Assembly: GCF_018069705.1 (NCBI RefSeq)
Contig: NZ_CP072943.1
Location: 3,044,338 to 3,108,337 of the forward strand
Origin: Aminithiophilus ramosus
GTDB lineage: Bacteria > Synergistota > Synergistia > Synergistales > Aminithiophilaceae
Direction: 5' to 3'
DNA: 64,000 nt
The position numbers were made by a program, and so were the translations under genes. Positions 35,014 through 45,100 of the stretch are shown in pieces. Under the pieces are notes generated by a model. That model did not search any database. It was not told where the DNA came from and worked only from the letters and a program-made list of their open reading frames with translations. Numbering within the stretch: the first letter of the stretch is position 1; each line of letters starts with the position of its first letter.

Positions 35014-35739
35014 TCAGAGCGTTCTCGCCGCCGCCTCGTCGACGATGACGGTGACGTTGGGGTGGAGCTGGAGGACCGAGGCGGGCAGGTCGGGCGTGAC
35101 GGCGCCCAGGACGGCTCCCCTGATGGCCTCGGCCTTCTCGGCCCCCGCGGCGAGGAGGAGGATCCGCCGGGCGCTCATGATGGTCCGGATGCCCATGCTG
35201 ATGGCGCTCCGGGGGACGTCGCCGGCGTGGGCGAAGAAGCGGGCGTTGGCCTCGAGGGTGCTCTCGGCGAGCGTCACGACATGGGTCCCCGTTTCGAACT
35301 TCACGTCGGGCTCGTTGAAGCCGATGTGACCGTCGCGCCCCAGGCCCAGGATCTGCAGGTCGATGCCTCCGGCCCTCTCGATGGCCGCCTCGTAGCGGCG
35401 GCACTCGGCAGCCAGGTCCGGCACCGTCCCGTCGGGGATGTGGCGCCTGCCGGGAGAGACGTTGACGAAGCGGAAGAAGTGCTCCCTCATGTAGCTCTGG
35501 TAGCTGTTGGGATGGTCGGGCGCCAGCCCCACGTATTCGTCGAGATTGAAGGTGGTGACGCCCGAGAAATCGACGTCTCCGGCCCGGAAGAGAAAGGCCA
35601 GTTCGCGGTAGAGCCCCTTGGGCGTGTCACCCGTGGCGAGGCCCAGGACGCACTTGGGGTTCAGGATGACCCGGCTGGCCACGATGTAGGAGGCCTTGCG
35701 GCTCATCTGATCATAGTCTCGGGCAGTCACGACGCGCAT
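35014..35739 (-). CDS. nagB: Glucosamine-6-phosphate deaminase
   Basis: 241 residues. Converts GlcN6P to fructose-6-phosphate and ammonia. FNLDEYVGL and GLGRDGHIGFNEP carry catalytic Asp and His; LGLATGDTPKGLYREL is the phosphate-binding start. The family length is usual for the short (non-allosteric) type. ATG 35739 with GGAGG 11 bases upstream; the gene overlaps nagA by 29 bases. Confidence 0.94.
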   Translation of the reverse strand: MRVVTARDYDQMSRKASYIVASRVILNPKCVLGLATGDTPKGLYRELAFLFRAGDVDFSGVTTFNLDEYVGLAPDHPNSYQSYMREHFFRFVNVSPGRRHIPDGTVPDLAAECRRYEAAIERAGGIDLQILGLGRDGHIGFNEPDVKFETGTHVVTLAESTLEANARFFAHAGDVPRSAISMGIRTIMSARRILLLAAGAEKAEAIRGAVLGAVTPDLPASVLQLHPNVTVIVDEAAARTL

Positions 35740-36877
35740 GGCTGTCGAAGACCTCCTTTCCTCCAACGAAGGTTTTTTTCACCTGCCAGGCCTCGTCGAG
35801 AAAGACGAGATCGGCCCGACAGCCCGGCTCGATCCGCCCCCGATCCCTCTCTCCGAGGAGGGCGGCGGCGTTGGTCGAGACGAGACGGACCGCCTCCCAG
35901 AGGGGAAGGCCCGTCTCGGCGGCCACATTGCGCAGGGCTCTATCGAGGGTGAGGACGCTCCCGGCCAGAGTCCCGTCACGAAGGGTCGCCGCGGAGCCGT
36001 CGACGTGGACCCTCTGGCCGCCCAGGTCCCACTCCCCCTCGCCGAGGCAGGCGCCTCGCATGGCGTCGGAGACGAGGACGAGCCGATCGAGGCCCTTGAG
36101 CTTGAGGACGAGGCGGAAAAGGGCCCTGTGGCTGTGGACGCCGTCGGCGATGAGCTCGCAGAAGACGTCGCCGTCGAGGGCCGCCCCGACCAGGCCCGGG
36201 GCGCGGTGATGGAAGGGTTCCATGCCGTTGAAAAGATGGGTCACGCTCCGGGCCCCCTGGCGGAAGGCCTCCATGGCCTGCTCGTAGGTGGCCACCGAAT
36301 GGCCCAGGGAGGCGACGATCCCTTCGTCGCGGAGGGCCGCCAGGAACCGCCCTCCCTCGTCCTCTTCGGGAGCGAAGGTCACGAGACGGAGCACGTCGCC
36401 GTGGGCGGCGACGAAATCGGGGTCGGGACGGCGCAGGAAGGTGCCGTCCTGCGCCCCCAGGCGACGGCGGCTGATGTAGGGCCCCTCGAGATGGGCGCCG
36501 AGCACGCGCGCGCCCCGTCCCCTGCGGGAGAGGACCGATCGCACGCCGTCGAGGGCCGCCACGATGTGGCCTTCGTCCATGGTCATCGTCGTGGGACAGA
36601 AGGCCGTCACGCCGTGGGCCGCCAGCCCCTCGGCGATGGCCTCCAGCGAGGAGGAGTTGCCGTCCATGGTGTCGACGCCGCAGGCGCCGTGGACGTGGAC
36701 GTCGATGAAGCCCGGCACGATCCAGTGGCCGCCTCCGTCGACGACCTCCGCGTCCCGGGGAAAGGCCGTCTCGTCGCCCAGGGCGACGAGACGCTCGCTC
36801 GCCTCGTCGACGAGGAGGGCCTTTCCCTCGATCCAGGTCCTGCCGGCGACGATCCTGCCGCCCCTGATGATCTTCAC
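35711..36877 (-). CDS. nagA: N-acetylglucosamine-6-phosphate deacetylase
   Basis: 388 residues of the amidohydrolase fold. Removes acetate from GlcNAc6P to give GlcN6P for NagB. DVHVHG (metal-binding HxH), HLEGPY with the metal Glu, SLGHS and the catalytic Asp in VSDAM are present. GTG 36877 follows GGGGAGG by 7 bases. Between nagE and nagB; a perfect hairpin at 36913-36952 precedes it. Confidence 0.94.
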   Translation of the reverse strand: MKIIRGGRIVAGRTWIEGKALLVDEASERLVALGDETAFPRDAEVVDGGGHWIVPGFIDVHVHGACGVDTMDGNSSSLEAIAEGLAAHGVTAFCPTTMTMDEGHIVAALDGVRSVLSRRGRGARVLGAHLEGPYISRRRLGAQDGTFLRRPDPDFVAAHGDVLRLVTFAPEEDEGGRFLAALRDEGIVASLGHSVATYEQAMEAFRQGARSVTHLFNGMEPFHHRAPGLVGAALDGDVFCELIADGVHSHRALFRLVLKLKGLDRLVLVSDAMRGACLGEGEWDLGGQRVHVDGSAATLRDGTLAGSVLTLDRALRNVAAETGLPLWEAVRLVSTNAAALLGERDRGRIEPGCRADLVFLDEAWQVKKTFVGGKEVFDSHARRDCPRL

Positions 36878-36912
36878 GGAGCACCTCCCCTTCAGCAATG
36901 CCTTCGTCCTGC

Positions 36913-36952
36913 GCCCCGTCCGGCCCCGCGAAATCGCGGGGCCGGACGGGGC
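36913..36952 (-). other. Intercistronic perfect hairpin between nagE and nagA
   Basis: Eighteen-base perfect arms (36913-36930 and 36935-36952) around AAAT. No U-run follows in the direction of transcription, so it is more likely an mRNA stabiliser or processing element tuning nagE relative to nagA than a full terminator. Confidence 0.6.
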
Positions 36953-36976
36953 GTCGGCCTTCGCCGTCGGCGGGGC

Positions 36977-38368
36977 CTATTTTTTCAGGTGGCGCCTCAT
37001 GGCGTCGGCCAGGATCTCCGCCTTCGTGCCGATGACGACCTGCATCGTCGTGGCGTTGGGCCTGATGATTCCCGTGGCCCCCAGGGCCTTGACGCGCGCT
37101 TCGTCGACGGCCGAGCCGTCCCGGAGGACCAGGCGGAGACGGGTGATGCAGGCGTCGATCTGGACGAGATTGTCCCGGCCGCCCAGCGTCTCGACGTACG
37201 ATCCGGCCAAGCGGGCCATATCGGCCGTCGAGAGGGCCTGGGCCGTGGCGCCCGTCGCCTCGGCCTCGCGACCCGGCGTGGGGAGATCCATGGCCCGGAT
37301 GATGAAGACGAAAAGGAAGTAGTAGACGGCGGCGAAGGCAAGGCCGATGGGGACGATCATCCACCCCTTCGTCGAGAGGCCGTAGTTGAGGACGTAGTCG
37401 ATGGCGCCCGCCGAAAAGCCGAATCCGTGGTGGACACCCAGGAGAGAGCAGAGGGCCAGGGCGGCGCCGGAGAGAAGGGAGTGGGCCACGTAGAGGACGG
37501 GGGCGAGGAACATGAAGGCGAACTCGATGGGCTCGGTGATGCCCGTCAGGAAGGAGGTGAGGGCCACGCTGAGAAGGATGCCGGCCACGGCCTTGCGGTT
37601 CTCGCGGCGCGAGGTGCTGTACATGGCCAGGGCCGCGGCGGGCAGGGCGAACATCATGATGGGGAAGAATCCCGTCATGAAGGTCCCCGCCGTGGGGTCG
37701 CCGGCGAAGAAGCGGTGCAGGTCGCCCGTGACGATCTTGCCCGTCGCGTCGCCGTACTCGCCGAAGACGAACCAGACGAGGCTGTTGAGGACATGGTGCA
37801 GGCCCAGGGGAATGAGAAGGCGGTTCAGCGTCCCGAAGACAAAGGCGCCCAGCAGCCCCGCGCCGATGATCCACTCCCCCACGCCATGAATGACGCTCTG
37901 GATGGGAGGCCAGACGTAACCCAGGACGAGGGCCATGACGATGCTGGCCGCCGAGGCGGCAATGGGGACGAAGCGCTTGCCGCCGAAGAAGCCGAGAAAG
38001 TCGGGGAGCCTGATGTCGTGATAGCGGTTGTAGAGCAGACCGGCCACGACGCCGGAGAGGATGCCGGCCAGGACGCCCATGTTGACCGTCTCGTTGATGG
38101 TGACGATGGCCTTCGTCAGGGTCAGGTAGCCCACGGCCCCGGCCAGGGCGGCCGCTCCGCCTCCGTCGAAGGCCAGTCCCACGGCGACGCCGATGGCGAA
38201 AAGAAGGGCCAGATTGTCGAAAATAGCCGCCCCCGCCTGCATGACGAAGGGAATGTCCAGGACGTCTCCCGCCCCGAGCCGGAGAAGCAACGCCGCCGCC
38301 GGAAGAACGGCCACCGGAAGCATCAACGCCTTGCCCAGTTTCTGCAACCCTCCAAGCATATCGAACAC
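36977..38368 (-). CDS. nagE: PTS N-acetylglucosamine-type EIICB
   Basis: 463 residues: an EIIC membrane domain (about 1-360, ten or so helices, with the GITEPIEFAFMF substrate-site motif) and a C-terminal EIIB domain with phospho-Cys407 in IDACITRL. It imports and phosphorylates GlcNAc. No EIIA domain is fused; the separate EIIA at 33529-33999 completes it. Next to nagA and nagB, which fixes the substrate with fair confidence. Confidence 0.92.
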   Translation of the reverse strand: MFDMLGGLQKLGKALMLPVAVLPAAALLLRLGAGDVLDIPFVMQAGAAIFDNLALLFAIGVAVGLAFDGGGAAALAGAVGYLTLTKAIVTINETVNMGVLAGILSGVVAGLLYNRYHDIRLPDFLGFFGGKRFVPIAASAASIVMALVLGYVWPPIQSVIHGVGEWIIGAGLLGAFVFGTLNRLLIPLGLHHVLNSLVWFVFGEYGDATGKIVTGDLHRFFAGDPTAGTFMTGFFPIMMFALPAAALAMYSTSRRENRKAVAGILLSVALTSFLTGITEPIEFAFMFLAPVLYVAHSLLSGAALALCSLLGVHHGFGFSAGAIDYVLNYGLSTKGWMIVPIGLAFAAVYYFLFVFIIRAMDLPTPGREAEATGATAQALSTADMARLAGSYVETLGGRDNLVQIDACITRLRLVLRDGSAVDEARVKALGATGIIRPNATTMQVVIGTKAEILADAMRRHLKK

Positions 38369-38410
38369 CCTCCTGATAGCGAGATGGGGAAGAGCGCCTT
38401 CCCCGTGGAA

Positions 38411-39145
38411 CTAGATTCCGAAAGAGATTTCGTACCTGAAGCGTTTGCCCCGGTAGACGCACTTGGAGTACTCCACGGGCGTCTCGGGCTCGGCGTAGGC
38501 CACGCGCCGGAAGAGGAGGACGGGCGTGGCCGGTTCGAGATCGAGCTGGGCGGCCTCGAAGTCGGAGCAGAGGACGGGCTCGATGGTCTGACGGGCGTGG
38601 GAGAGCCTCATGGCGAAGTGTTCCCTCATCAGCACGTAGAGGGAACGCCCCTCCAGAAGCTCGCGGGAGAGGGAGGGAAAACGGCAGCGGGGCACCCAGG
38701 CGTTTTCGAGGGAGAAGGGCTCGCCCTCGACGTAGCGCAGGCGGAGGATGTTGAAGACCGTCCTCTCCTGGGGGGAAAGGAGAAGGGCCTCACCGATCGT
38801 CCTGGAGGCCTCCTCCTCGGCGAAGGAGAGAATCGCCGTCCGGGCCTCGAGGCCGGCGGCCCTGATGTTGTCGGAAAAGCCCGTCAGGCACGACGAGGTG
38901 CAGGTGGGCTTGGGAGAGGCCACGAAGGTCCCCCGCCCCTTCTCCCGGTAGAGGACGCCCTCGTCGACGAGGGCCGAGACGGCCTTGCTGGCCGTCATGC
39001 GGCTGATGGAGAAACGCTCGCAGATGTCGCGCTCGGAGGGGACGGGATCGCCCGGCGCCAGGGCGCCGTCGTCGATCAAGGCCTGAAGGACCTCCTTGAG
39101 CTGGTAGTAGAGCGGAACGGGGCTTTCCCTGTCCAGTCTGGGCAT
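38411..39145 (-). CDS. GntR/HutC-family regulator of the nag operon
   Basis: 244 residues. N-terminal wHTH (SPVPLYYQLKEVLQALIDDG, then PSERDICERFSISRMTASKAVSAL) and a C-terminal UTRA effector domain (about 85-244), as in NagR/YvoA and DasR, which sense GlcN6P or GlcNAc6P. ATG 39145 with GGGAGG upstream. First gene of the six-gene nag operon and 32 bases downstream of an operator-like repeat, so it likely autoregulates. Confidence 0.92.
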   Translation of the reverse strand: MPRLDRESPVPLYYQLKEVLQALIDDGALAPGDPVPSERDICERFSISRMTASKAVSALVDEGVLYREKGRGTFVASPKPTCTSSCLTGFSDNIRAAGLEARTAILSFAEEEASRTIGEALLLSPQERTVFNILRLRYVEGEPFSLENAWVPRCRFPSLSRELLEGRSLYVLMREHFAMRLSHARQTIEPVLCSDFEAAQLDLEPATPVLLFRRVAYAEPETPVEYSKCVYRGKRFRYEISFGI

Positions 39146-39163
39146 GATTGTTCCTCCCGAATG

Positions 39164-39195
39164 TTGTCTAGTCATCATGTGGACTATACCACAAC
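39164..39195 (-). promoter_or_regulatory. Operator over the nag operon promoter
   Basis: The core TGTGG-ACTATA-CCACA (39178-39193) is an inverted repeat resembling NagR/DasR sites. Flanking TAGTC/GACTA and GTTGT/ACAAC half-sites extend it. The minus-strand -10 box TATAGT (39188-39183) lies inside it, so binding would block polymerase. Confidence 0.55.
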
Positions 39196-39255
39196 TGAAG
39201 CAGAAGGGAAACGGCCTCTATCCCCCCGCTCCAGCTTTTGTCGAGGCGACGGCCC

Positions 39256-39284
39256 TTGACGGCGACGGCGACGGGGGGAATAAT
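39256..39284 (+). promoter_or_regulatory. Promoter of the TetR gene
   Basis: TTGACG (39256-39261), 17-base spacer, AATAAT (39279-39284). Its -10 adjoins the double operator. Confidence 0.65.
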
Positions 39285-39311
39285 AGACTTACAGTCTAGA
39301 CTAGTAGTCTA
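39284..39311 (+). promoter_or_regulatory. Double TetR operator
   Basis: Two overlapping copies of the 15-base palindrome TAGACT-NNN-AGTCTA (39284-39298 with TAC, 39297-39311 with AGT). They cover the start region of the TetR gene, so autoregulation is expected. Confidence 0.75.
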
Positions 39312-39327
39312 CAAGGAGGGAACGATC

Positions 39328-39999
39328 ATGGGAGACAGGAAGGAAAGCGAGAAACGGGCCGACATTCTGGCCGCGGCGCGGGCCCTGTTTTTCGAGCGGG
39401 GCTACGAGGGAACCTCCGTCGACGCCATCATTGAAGAGGCGGGAGCGTCGAAGGGGACTTTCTACTACCATTTCGACTCGAAGGAATCGCTGCTCAACGA
39501 ACTGACGAAGGAGCTGACCGAGCCCGTCTACGCCCTCATCGCCGCCATCGCCGAGGGAGAGGGGGACGGTCTGTCCAAGCTGAACCGCATCTTCGAGGCC
39601 TCGGGACAGTGGAAGGCCCGCAACCGCCAGGCGATGCAGATGATGGTGCGAGCCTTCTGGAGAGAGGAGAGCGTCCTGCTGCGGCACAAGCTGATGAGCT
39701 GGACGGCCGAGCGGGGGGCGGCCCTCGTGGGACCCGTGCTGAAGCAGGGAAAGGAGGAGGGGCTTTTCCACATCGGTGACCCCGCCGGGACGGCGGAGCT
39801 GATTTTCCAGATGGGGAACGGCCTGAGCGACGCCATGGCCCCCCTCATCCTCTCCGTCGACGAACACCCGGAAAACGTCGACCGCCTGTTGGAGAAAGTG
39901 GCCCTCTACAACAGGGCCATCGAGCGGATTCTGGGTCTTTCCGAGGGGGCGATCCGCTTCGTCGACGCCCGGGCTCTCCGCGAGATCCTCCTCGCCTGA
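39328..39999 (+). CDS. TetR/AcrR-family regulator
   Basis: 223 residues with an N-terminal HTH (ADILAAARALFFERGYEGTSVDAIIEEAGASKGTFYYHF, residues 11-49) typical of TetR and a ligand domain after residue 60. ATG 39328 follows AAGGAGGG; longer upstream frames would start before the operators. No transporter or enzyme gene adjoins on its strand, so the regulated target is not visible here. Confidence 0.92.
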   Translation: MGDRKESEKRADILAAARALFFERGYEGTSVDAIIEEAGASKGTFYYHFDSKESLLNELTKELTEPVYALIAAIAEGEGDGLSKLNRIFEASGQWKARNRQAMQMMVRAFWREESVLLRHKLMSWTAERGAALVGPVLKQGKEEGLFHIGDPAGTAELIFQMGNGLSDAMAPLILSVDEHPENVDRLLEKVALYNRAIERILGLSEGAIRFVDARALREILLA

Positions 40000-40006
40000 C
40001 GGTCCG

Positions 40007-40034
40007 GCGGGGTCCCGCAGCCGCGGGACCCCGC
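40007..40034. terminator. Bidirectional terminator between TetR and pbpC
   Basis: GCGGGGTCCCGC, loop AGCC, GCGGGACCCCGC: a perfect 12-base stem between convergent genes, ending one base before the pbpC stop. Confidence 0.65.
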
Positions 40035-42194
40035 TCAGGGCTGTCCCGCCCCCCAGGGCGTCACCTCGACGTGGACGCTGTGAAAGCGCCCCGCCTCGTC
40101 GACGGCGCCGACTCTGTGCCGTCCGGCCGAAAGGGTCCAGAAAAGGGTCTGTCCCGGCCGGGCCTCTCCCAGATGGAGGCCGTCGACGAACCAGCCGACC
40201 CGCCCCCTCGCCCCTTCGCAGGCCAGGGGCACCCGAGGGGGATCGCCCCAGGGGGGCAGGAGGTAGGTGGCGCCCTCGAGGGGAGAGGCGATCCGGAAAA
40301 GGGCCTCTTTGAGGGGCCTCTCTCCGGGCGGAGCCAATTCGTGAGGCCACAGGGTGACGCCCTGCCCCCCCTGCCACCGGTGGAGGGAGCAGGGCCCGGA
40401 GGGGGAGAGGCCGGGAAGATACCAGGCCTCGACGAGATGGGGACAGGCCGACGTGGGCGGCAGACCCGAGAGGGAACAGACGGCGCGGCGGCCCACGGAG
40501 GCGGGACGCTCGGGCAGGGAGCCCCCCAGGACGGCCATGATCTCGACGGCGGGAGGGACGGCCGCGGCGAGTCCGATCAGTTCCGCATGGGACGTCCCCA
40601 GGGGGTCGCCCATCCAGACGACGACGGTCCACGCCTCGTTCCAGGCCACGGCCCAGGCGTCGCGGAGGCCGTAGGAGGTGCCCGTCTTGAGGGCCATCTC
40701 CGCCCGTCCCCGGAGGAGGCTGCGCTGGGCCGGAGAGAGGCGGCGGCCGTCGCCGAGGATCTGGCCGACGAGGAAGGCGCTTCCCTCCGAGAAGGGCGAG
40801 GACGCCTCCCTGAGGCCCTCTCCCTCGACGAAGCGCAAGGGGCCGTCGCGCCCCGAGGCGAGCGTCCTGTAGGCCCGGGCCATTTCGAGCGGCGTCACCT
40901 CGCAGCCTCCCAGGACGAGGGAGTCGCCGTAGCGGGCGCCGTCGCCGGTGAGTCGGGAGAAGCCGAGCCCCCGGAGGCGGTGGAGGAAGCGCTCGACGCC
41001 GAGGGCCCTCAGGGCCCGGACGGCGGGGACGTTGAGGGAATCGGCCAGGGCGTCGGCCATGGAGACGGGGCCTCGGTAGCGCAGATCGAAGTTGCGCGGC
41101 GCCCGGCCCGAAAGGGCCAGGGGCGTGTCGGCCATGAGGGACGACGGCGAGAGGAGCCCCTCGTCGAGGGCCATAGCGTAGAGGAAGGGCTTCAGAGCCG
41201 ATCCCGGCGATCGGGGGGCCGAGGCGCAGTCGACCCAGCCCCAGGGCAGGGAGGAGCCGAATCGGCCGTTTCCGACGTAGGCCCGGACCGATCCATCGCG
41301 GTTGTCGACGACGACGGCCGCCGCCGTCACCTCCTGGGGCAGGGGGCGCAGCCCCGCCGCGAGGCTGTCGAGGACGAGGCGCTGAAGGGAGGCGTCCAGG
41401 GTCGAACGGCCGCCGCCGCGGCTCAGGACCTGGGAGGCGAAGAGGAACTCCTCCCGGGGGAGGGTCATGGCCCGGGGGATCGCCTCGGCCATGGCCAGAC
41501 GGGCCTCCGATTCCGTCACCCGCCCCCGCCGCGCCAGCTCGGCCAGGATGAGATCTCTCCTGGCCCTGAGCCGCTCGGGATAGAGGTCGGGCCTGTAGCG
41601 CGTGGGCCCCTTGAGAAGGGCCGTCAGCGTGGCCGCCTCGGCCAGGGAGAGGTCCCGAGGCCGCTTGTTCCACCAGGCCAGGGCTCCCGCCGCCGCTCCC
41701 TTCAGGTTGCCGCCGAAGGGAGCCCTGTTGAGGTAGGCCTCGAGGATCGCCTCTTTCGGGAGGCGGCGCTCCAGGGCCAGGGCCTGGAGGAACTCGACGG
41801 CCTTGGCCCCCAGGGTTCTCGGCCGGGGATGAAGGAGGCGGACGAGCTGGCTCGTCAGCGTCGACCCTCCGGAGACGATCCTCCCCTGTCTCAGGTTCTG
41901 GGCGACGGCCCGGATAAGGCCGATTCCGTCGACGCCTCCGTGGCCGAAAAAGCGACGGTCCTCCACCTCGACGACGACGAGAGGAAGCCAGCGTCCCATC
42001 TCCTCCAGGGGAAGGGGGAGACAGACCTCCTCGTTCTCCGTCAGTCCCGCCCAGAGAAGCCGTCCCTCCCGGTCGGTCACCGTCGGCGACGCCTCGAGAG
42101 GGGGCGCCTCCTCGACGGGAAGGAGGGACGGCGTCTGCCAGAGAAGGGCCGCCAGGAGGGCGCCCAGAAGGATCGCCCCGGGACCTCGGGCCAT
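40035..42194 (-). CDS. pbpC: Penicillin-binding protein 1C
   Basis: 719 residues: N-terminal anchor helix (about 5-25), GT51 transglycosylase with EDRRFFGHGGVD and GGSTLTSQLVRLL, class A transpeptidase with SPGSALKPF (SxxK), SLN and LKTGTSYG (KTG), and a C-terminal BiPBP_C-like domain. Peptidoglycan polymerisation and crosslinking in the periplasm. Starts one base after the alpha-2-macroglobulin stop, the usual pbpC-yfhM pairing. Confidence 0.93.
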   Translation of the reverse strand: MARGPGAILLGALLAALLWQTPSLLPVEEAPPLEASPTVTDREGRLLWAGLTENEEVCLPLPLEEMGRWLPLVVVEVEDRRFFGHGGVDGIGLIRAVAQNLRQGRIVSGGSTLTSQLVRLLHPRPRTLGAKAVEFLQALALERRLPKEAILEAYLNRAPFGGNLKGAAAGALAWWNKRPRDLSLAEAATLTALLKGPTRYRPDLYPERLRARRDLILAELARRGRVTESEARLAMAEAIPRAMTLPREEFLFASQVLSRGGGRSTLDASLQRLVLDSLAAGLRPLPQEVTAAAVVVDNRDGSVRAYVGNGRFGSSLPWGWVDCASAPRSPGSALKPFLYAMALDEGLLSPSSLMADTPLALSGRAPRNFDLRYRGPVSMADALADSLNVPAVRALRALGVERFLHRLRGLGFSRLTGDGARYGDSLVLGGCEVTPLEMARAYRTLASGRDGPLRFVEGEGLREASSPFSEGSAFLVGQILGDGRRLSPAQRSLLRGRAEMALKTGTSYGLRDAWAVAWNEAWTVVVWMGDPLGTSHAELIGLAAAVPPAVEIMAVLGGSLPERPASVGRRAVCSLSGLPPTSACPHLVEAWYLPGLSPSGPCSLHRWQGGQGVTLWPHELAPPGERPLKEALFRIASPLEGATYLLPPWGDPPRVPLACEGARGRVGWFVDGLHLGEARPGQTLFWTLSAGRHRVGAVDEAGRFHSVHVEVTPWGAGQP

Positions 42195-45100
42195 CTAGCG
42201 GACCGTCAGCCGTCCCCCGCCGCCGAGGCTGCGGACTCCCGGGGCGTACATGGCCTCGGCCACGACGGGAGGGAGGGCGAAATCGCCTCGGGCAACGACG
42301 CGGCAGCGGTACCCGAGAGTGACGCTTCCGTCCAGGGCGTCGGGAAAGAGGAGGACCCTGTCGAAGCGGACGTCGCGACGGGCTCCGACCGTCTCCTCCG
42401 CAGGCCCCAGGGCGGGATTCCAGACGTCGAAACAGCCGGGGAGAAGATCGACGACGACGACGTCGCGAACCGCCCCCGTGGGGACGATGTCGATGCGGAC
42501 ATGAATCTCCTGGCCCAGGGTCAGGGGCCGGCTCGTGTCGATGGCCACGCCCTCCCTGTCGGTGAAGGTGCGGCGCACCCGGATGCCCCGGTCCTCGGCC
42601 GCGACGGCGTCGAGGGGGACGCCCGATGCCGTCCAGGAGGCGTAGAGGGGACCGGGACCGGCGTTTTCCACCTTCCAGGCGACGAAGCGGTCGGCCGAAA
42701 GGAGAAGGTCGTCGCCCGTGGCCAGGGAGACCGGCCTCGTGCCGTCGTCGACGACGGCCGAGAAGGGGCGGAGGTCGGCCCGGGCGAGGTAGGGGCCCAG
42801 GGCCATAAGGGCCGTGGCCGCCTCCTGGGAGGAGAGAGGCCCGGAGGCGACGGAGCGGAGGAGCTCGGCGGCCAGAGAGGCCTCGGCGGCTCCGCCTCGA
42901 TCGAGGACGCCCAGGGCAAGGAGACGGAGGGCCCGGTCCCTGAGGGGCGAGGCGTAGCGATCGCGTCCCTGGAGGCCGGTGCCGCCGGCGAGGGCCAATC
43001 CCTCCTCTTTTTTGCCGCCAAGGCCGTAGGCGCCGGCCAGGAGGGCCCGCCCGGCGTCGTCCATTTCGCCGGCCCTCTCGGCGAGCCAGGCCATCCAGCC
43101 CAGAGGGGGCTCCCCCGAGAGGGCCATGACGTAGGCGGCGTAGGCCTTGCGCGACAGGGCTTCCCCGTCGTCGGAGATGTCGGAGAGGACCGACGCCAGG
43201 AAGGACCGGACGCGGCGGGCCATGGCTTCGGGGACCTGTCCCGCCTCGAGAGAGGCCAGGAAATGGGCGGCATAGAGGCTTCCCCAGCCGTCTAAGGAGC
43301 CGTTGGGCCAGGAGGCGAAGCCTCCGTTGTAGAGCTGGTAGGTCTGGAGCCTGGCGACGGTCTCCCCGATGGATCGGGCCCCGGCGGCTCTGTCGGGAAG
43401 GACGACGAGAGGCCATGCCGAGGAGACAAGCTGTTCCAGGCAGCCGTAGGGGTAGTCCCTCAGGAGGGCGACGAGGGGGAGCAGATCGGCCTCGGGCGAT
43501 CCCGAGAGGTAAAGGGAGGTCCGAAGCGTCCCCGGAAGCCAGCGCCCCTCCTCCTTCATGACGAAGGAGCCTCCTTCGATGACGGCGCTCCCCGAAAGGG
43601 TGAGGGGAGGCATGGGCGGACGGACGACGGTCTCCCTTTCGACGACGAAATCGAGGTCCGGTCCCCTGACGGCGACGGAAAGGGCCCCGTATCCCGATTC
43701 GGCGGAGGCCTCCAGGGGAAGGTCGAGGAGGCGGCTCTCGCCGGGGGCCACCGTCAGGGAGAAGGCCGATTGGCCGTCGAGCCTCAGCGAACCCCGGGCC
43801 TCGACGGCCACCTCCAGGGTCAGATCGCCCGAGGCCGTCGAGAGAATCTGGAGGGGGACGACGGGGCGGTCGCCGGGGGCGAGAACCTGGGGAAGGCTCG
43901 GATCGACGGTCAGGGGCCGGGAGACGGTCACGTCGTCCTGGGCCGAGCCGACGGAGGCGCCGGAGAAGACGGCCATGAGGCGGGCCCCGCCGGAGAACTG
44001 GGGCAGGTCGAAGGAGGTTCGGGCCTCGCCCTCCTCGACGGCCAGGGAGCGGACCTCGGAGAGAAGGCGGAACCCTCGGGCCTGAAAGGGCGAGAGGAGG
44101 GGCCCCTGGGCGGCTCCCGCTCCGCCGGCGGGATGAAGCAGGGGCGTCTGGCGCGACTCGACGGGGATCAGCTCGTCGTAGAGGTCGCGGGCTCTCGAGC
44201 CCAGCCTGCGCCGGGCCGTGAAGAGCGCCTGCGGGTCGGGCGTCTCGTGGCCCGTGAGCCCCAGAACGGCCCGATCGACCAGAGCCAGCCAGATCTCTCC
44301 CGACAGAGGCCGGCCCCTGTCGTCGGTGACGCGGACGACGGCGGGGAGGGTCCCGCCGGGCTCGGCCCTGTCGGGGAGCTCGAGGGTCACCGAGGCGCGG
44401 CTCGACCCCGTCTCCACCGGCAGGGGGAGAGCTCCCAGGGCGCTGACGGGGCCGTCGCCCCCGGCGGGACGGATCATCTGGAAGGTGCACCAGCCGTTGG
44501 GCCAGATGCGCCCGTCGACGGAGAAGGCGACGTTGCCCGAGGCGCCGGCGCGGAGGACGCGGGCTTCGACGAGGCCTTCGGCCTCGACGGTGAAGAGGGC
44601 CCGCCCCGGGAAGGGGGCCCGATAGGCCAGGGAGGCCCGATCGCCGGCCCCGTAACGGTCCCTGTCCAGCTCCAGTTCGACCCGGTCGGGGAGAGAGGCG
44701 CCCCTGGCGGCGCTCCCCCAGGGGCGCCAGACGTCGAAGCGCGTCGAGGCCGACGACCCCTCGCCGTCGGAGAGGACGAGAAGGAAGCGCCCCTCGCCGC
44801 CGGGCCGGAGGGAGAGAGGCGCCCGTCCCTTCCCGAGGGCCACAGTCCCCTGCGAGAGGGGCACCTTCTCCTCCTGCCAGCCCATCCGTGTCCGACCCTC
44901 TTCGCGGACCATGACGTAGCGGTCGGCCAGGGAGAAAAGCTCCCAGGTCAGGGAGACCTCGGCGGGAAGGTCGTCGGCCGTGACGGCGGCCACCTCGAAG
45001 GGAAGGGGCCTGTCGGGAAGGAGATCTCCCTCGGGGCTGCGGATGCCGATCTGGAGAGGCGTCACGGCGCAGGGAAGGGAGAGGGGACGAAAGACCCAGC

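Noticed and set aside
35738..39259. Plus-strand open frame of 1,173 codons over the nag operon
   Set aside because: Antisense shadow of nagA, nagE and the GntR gene; no recognisable domains and no ribosome site.
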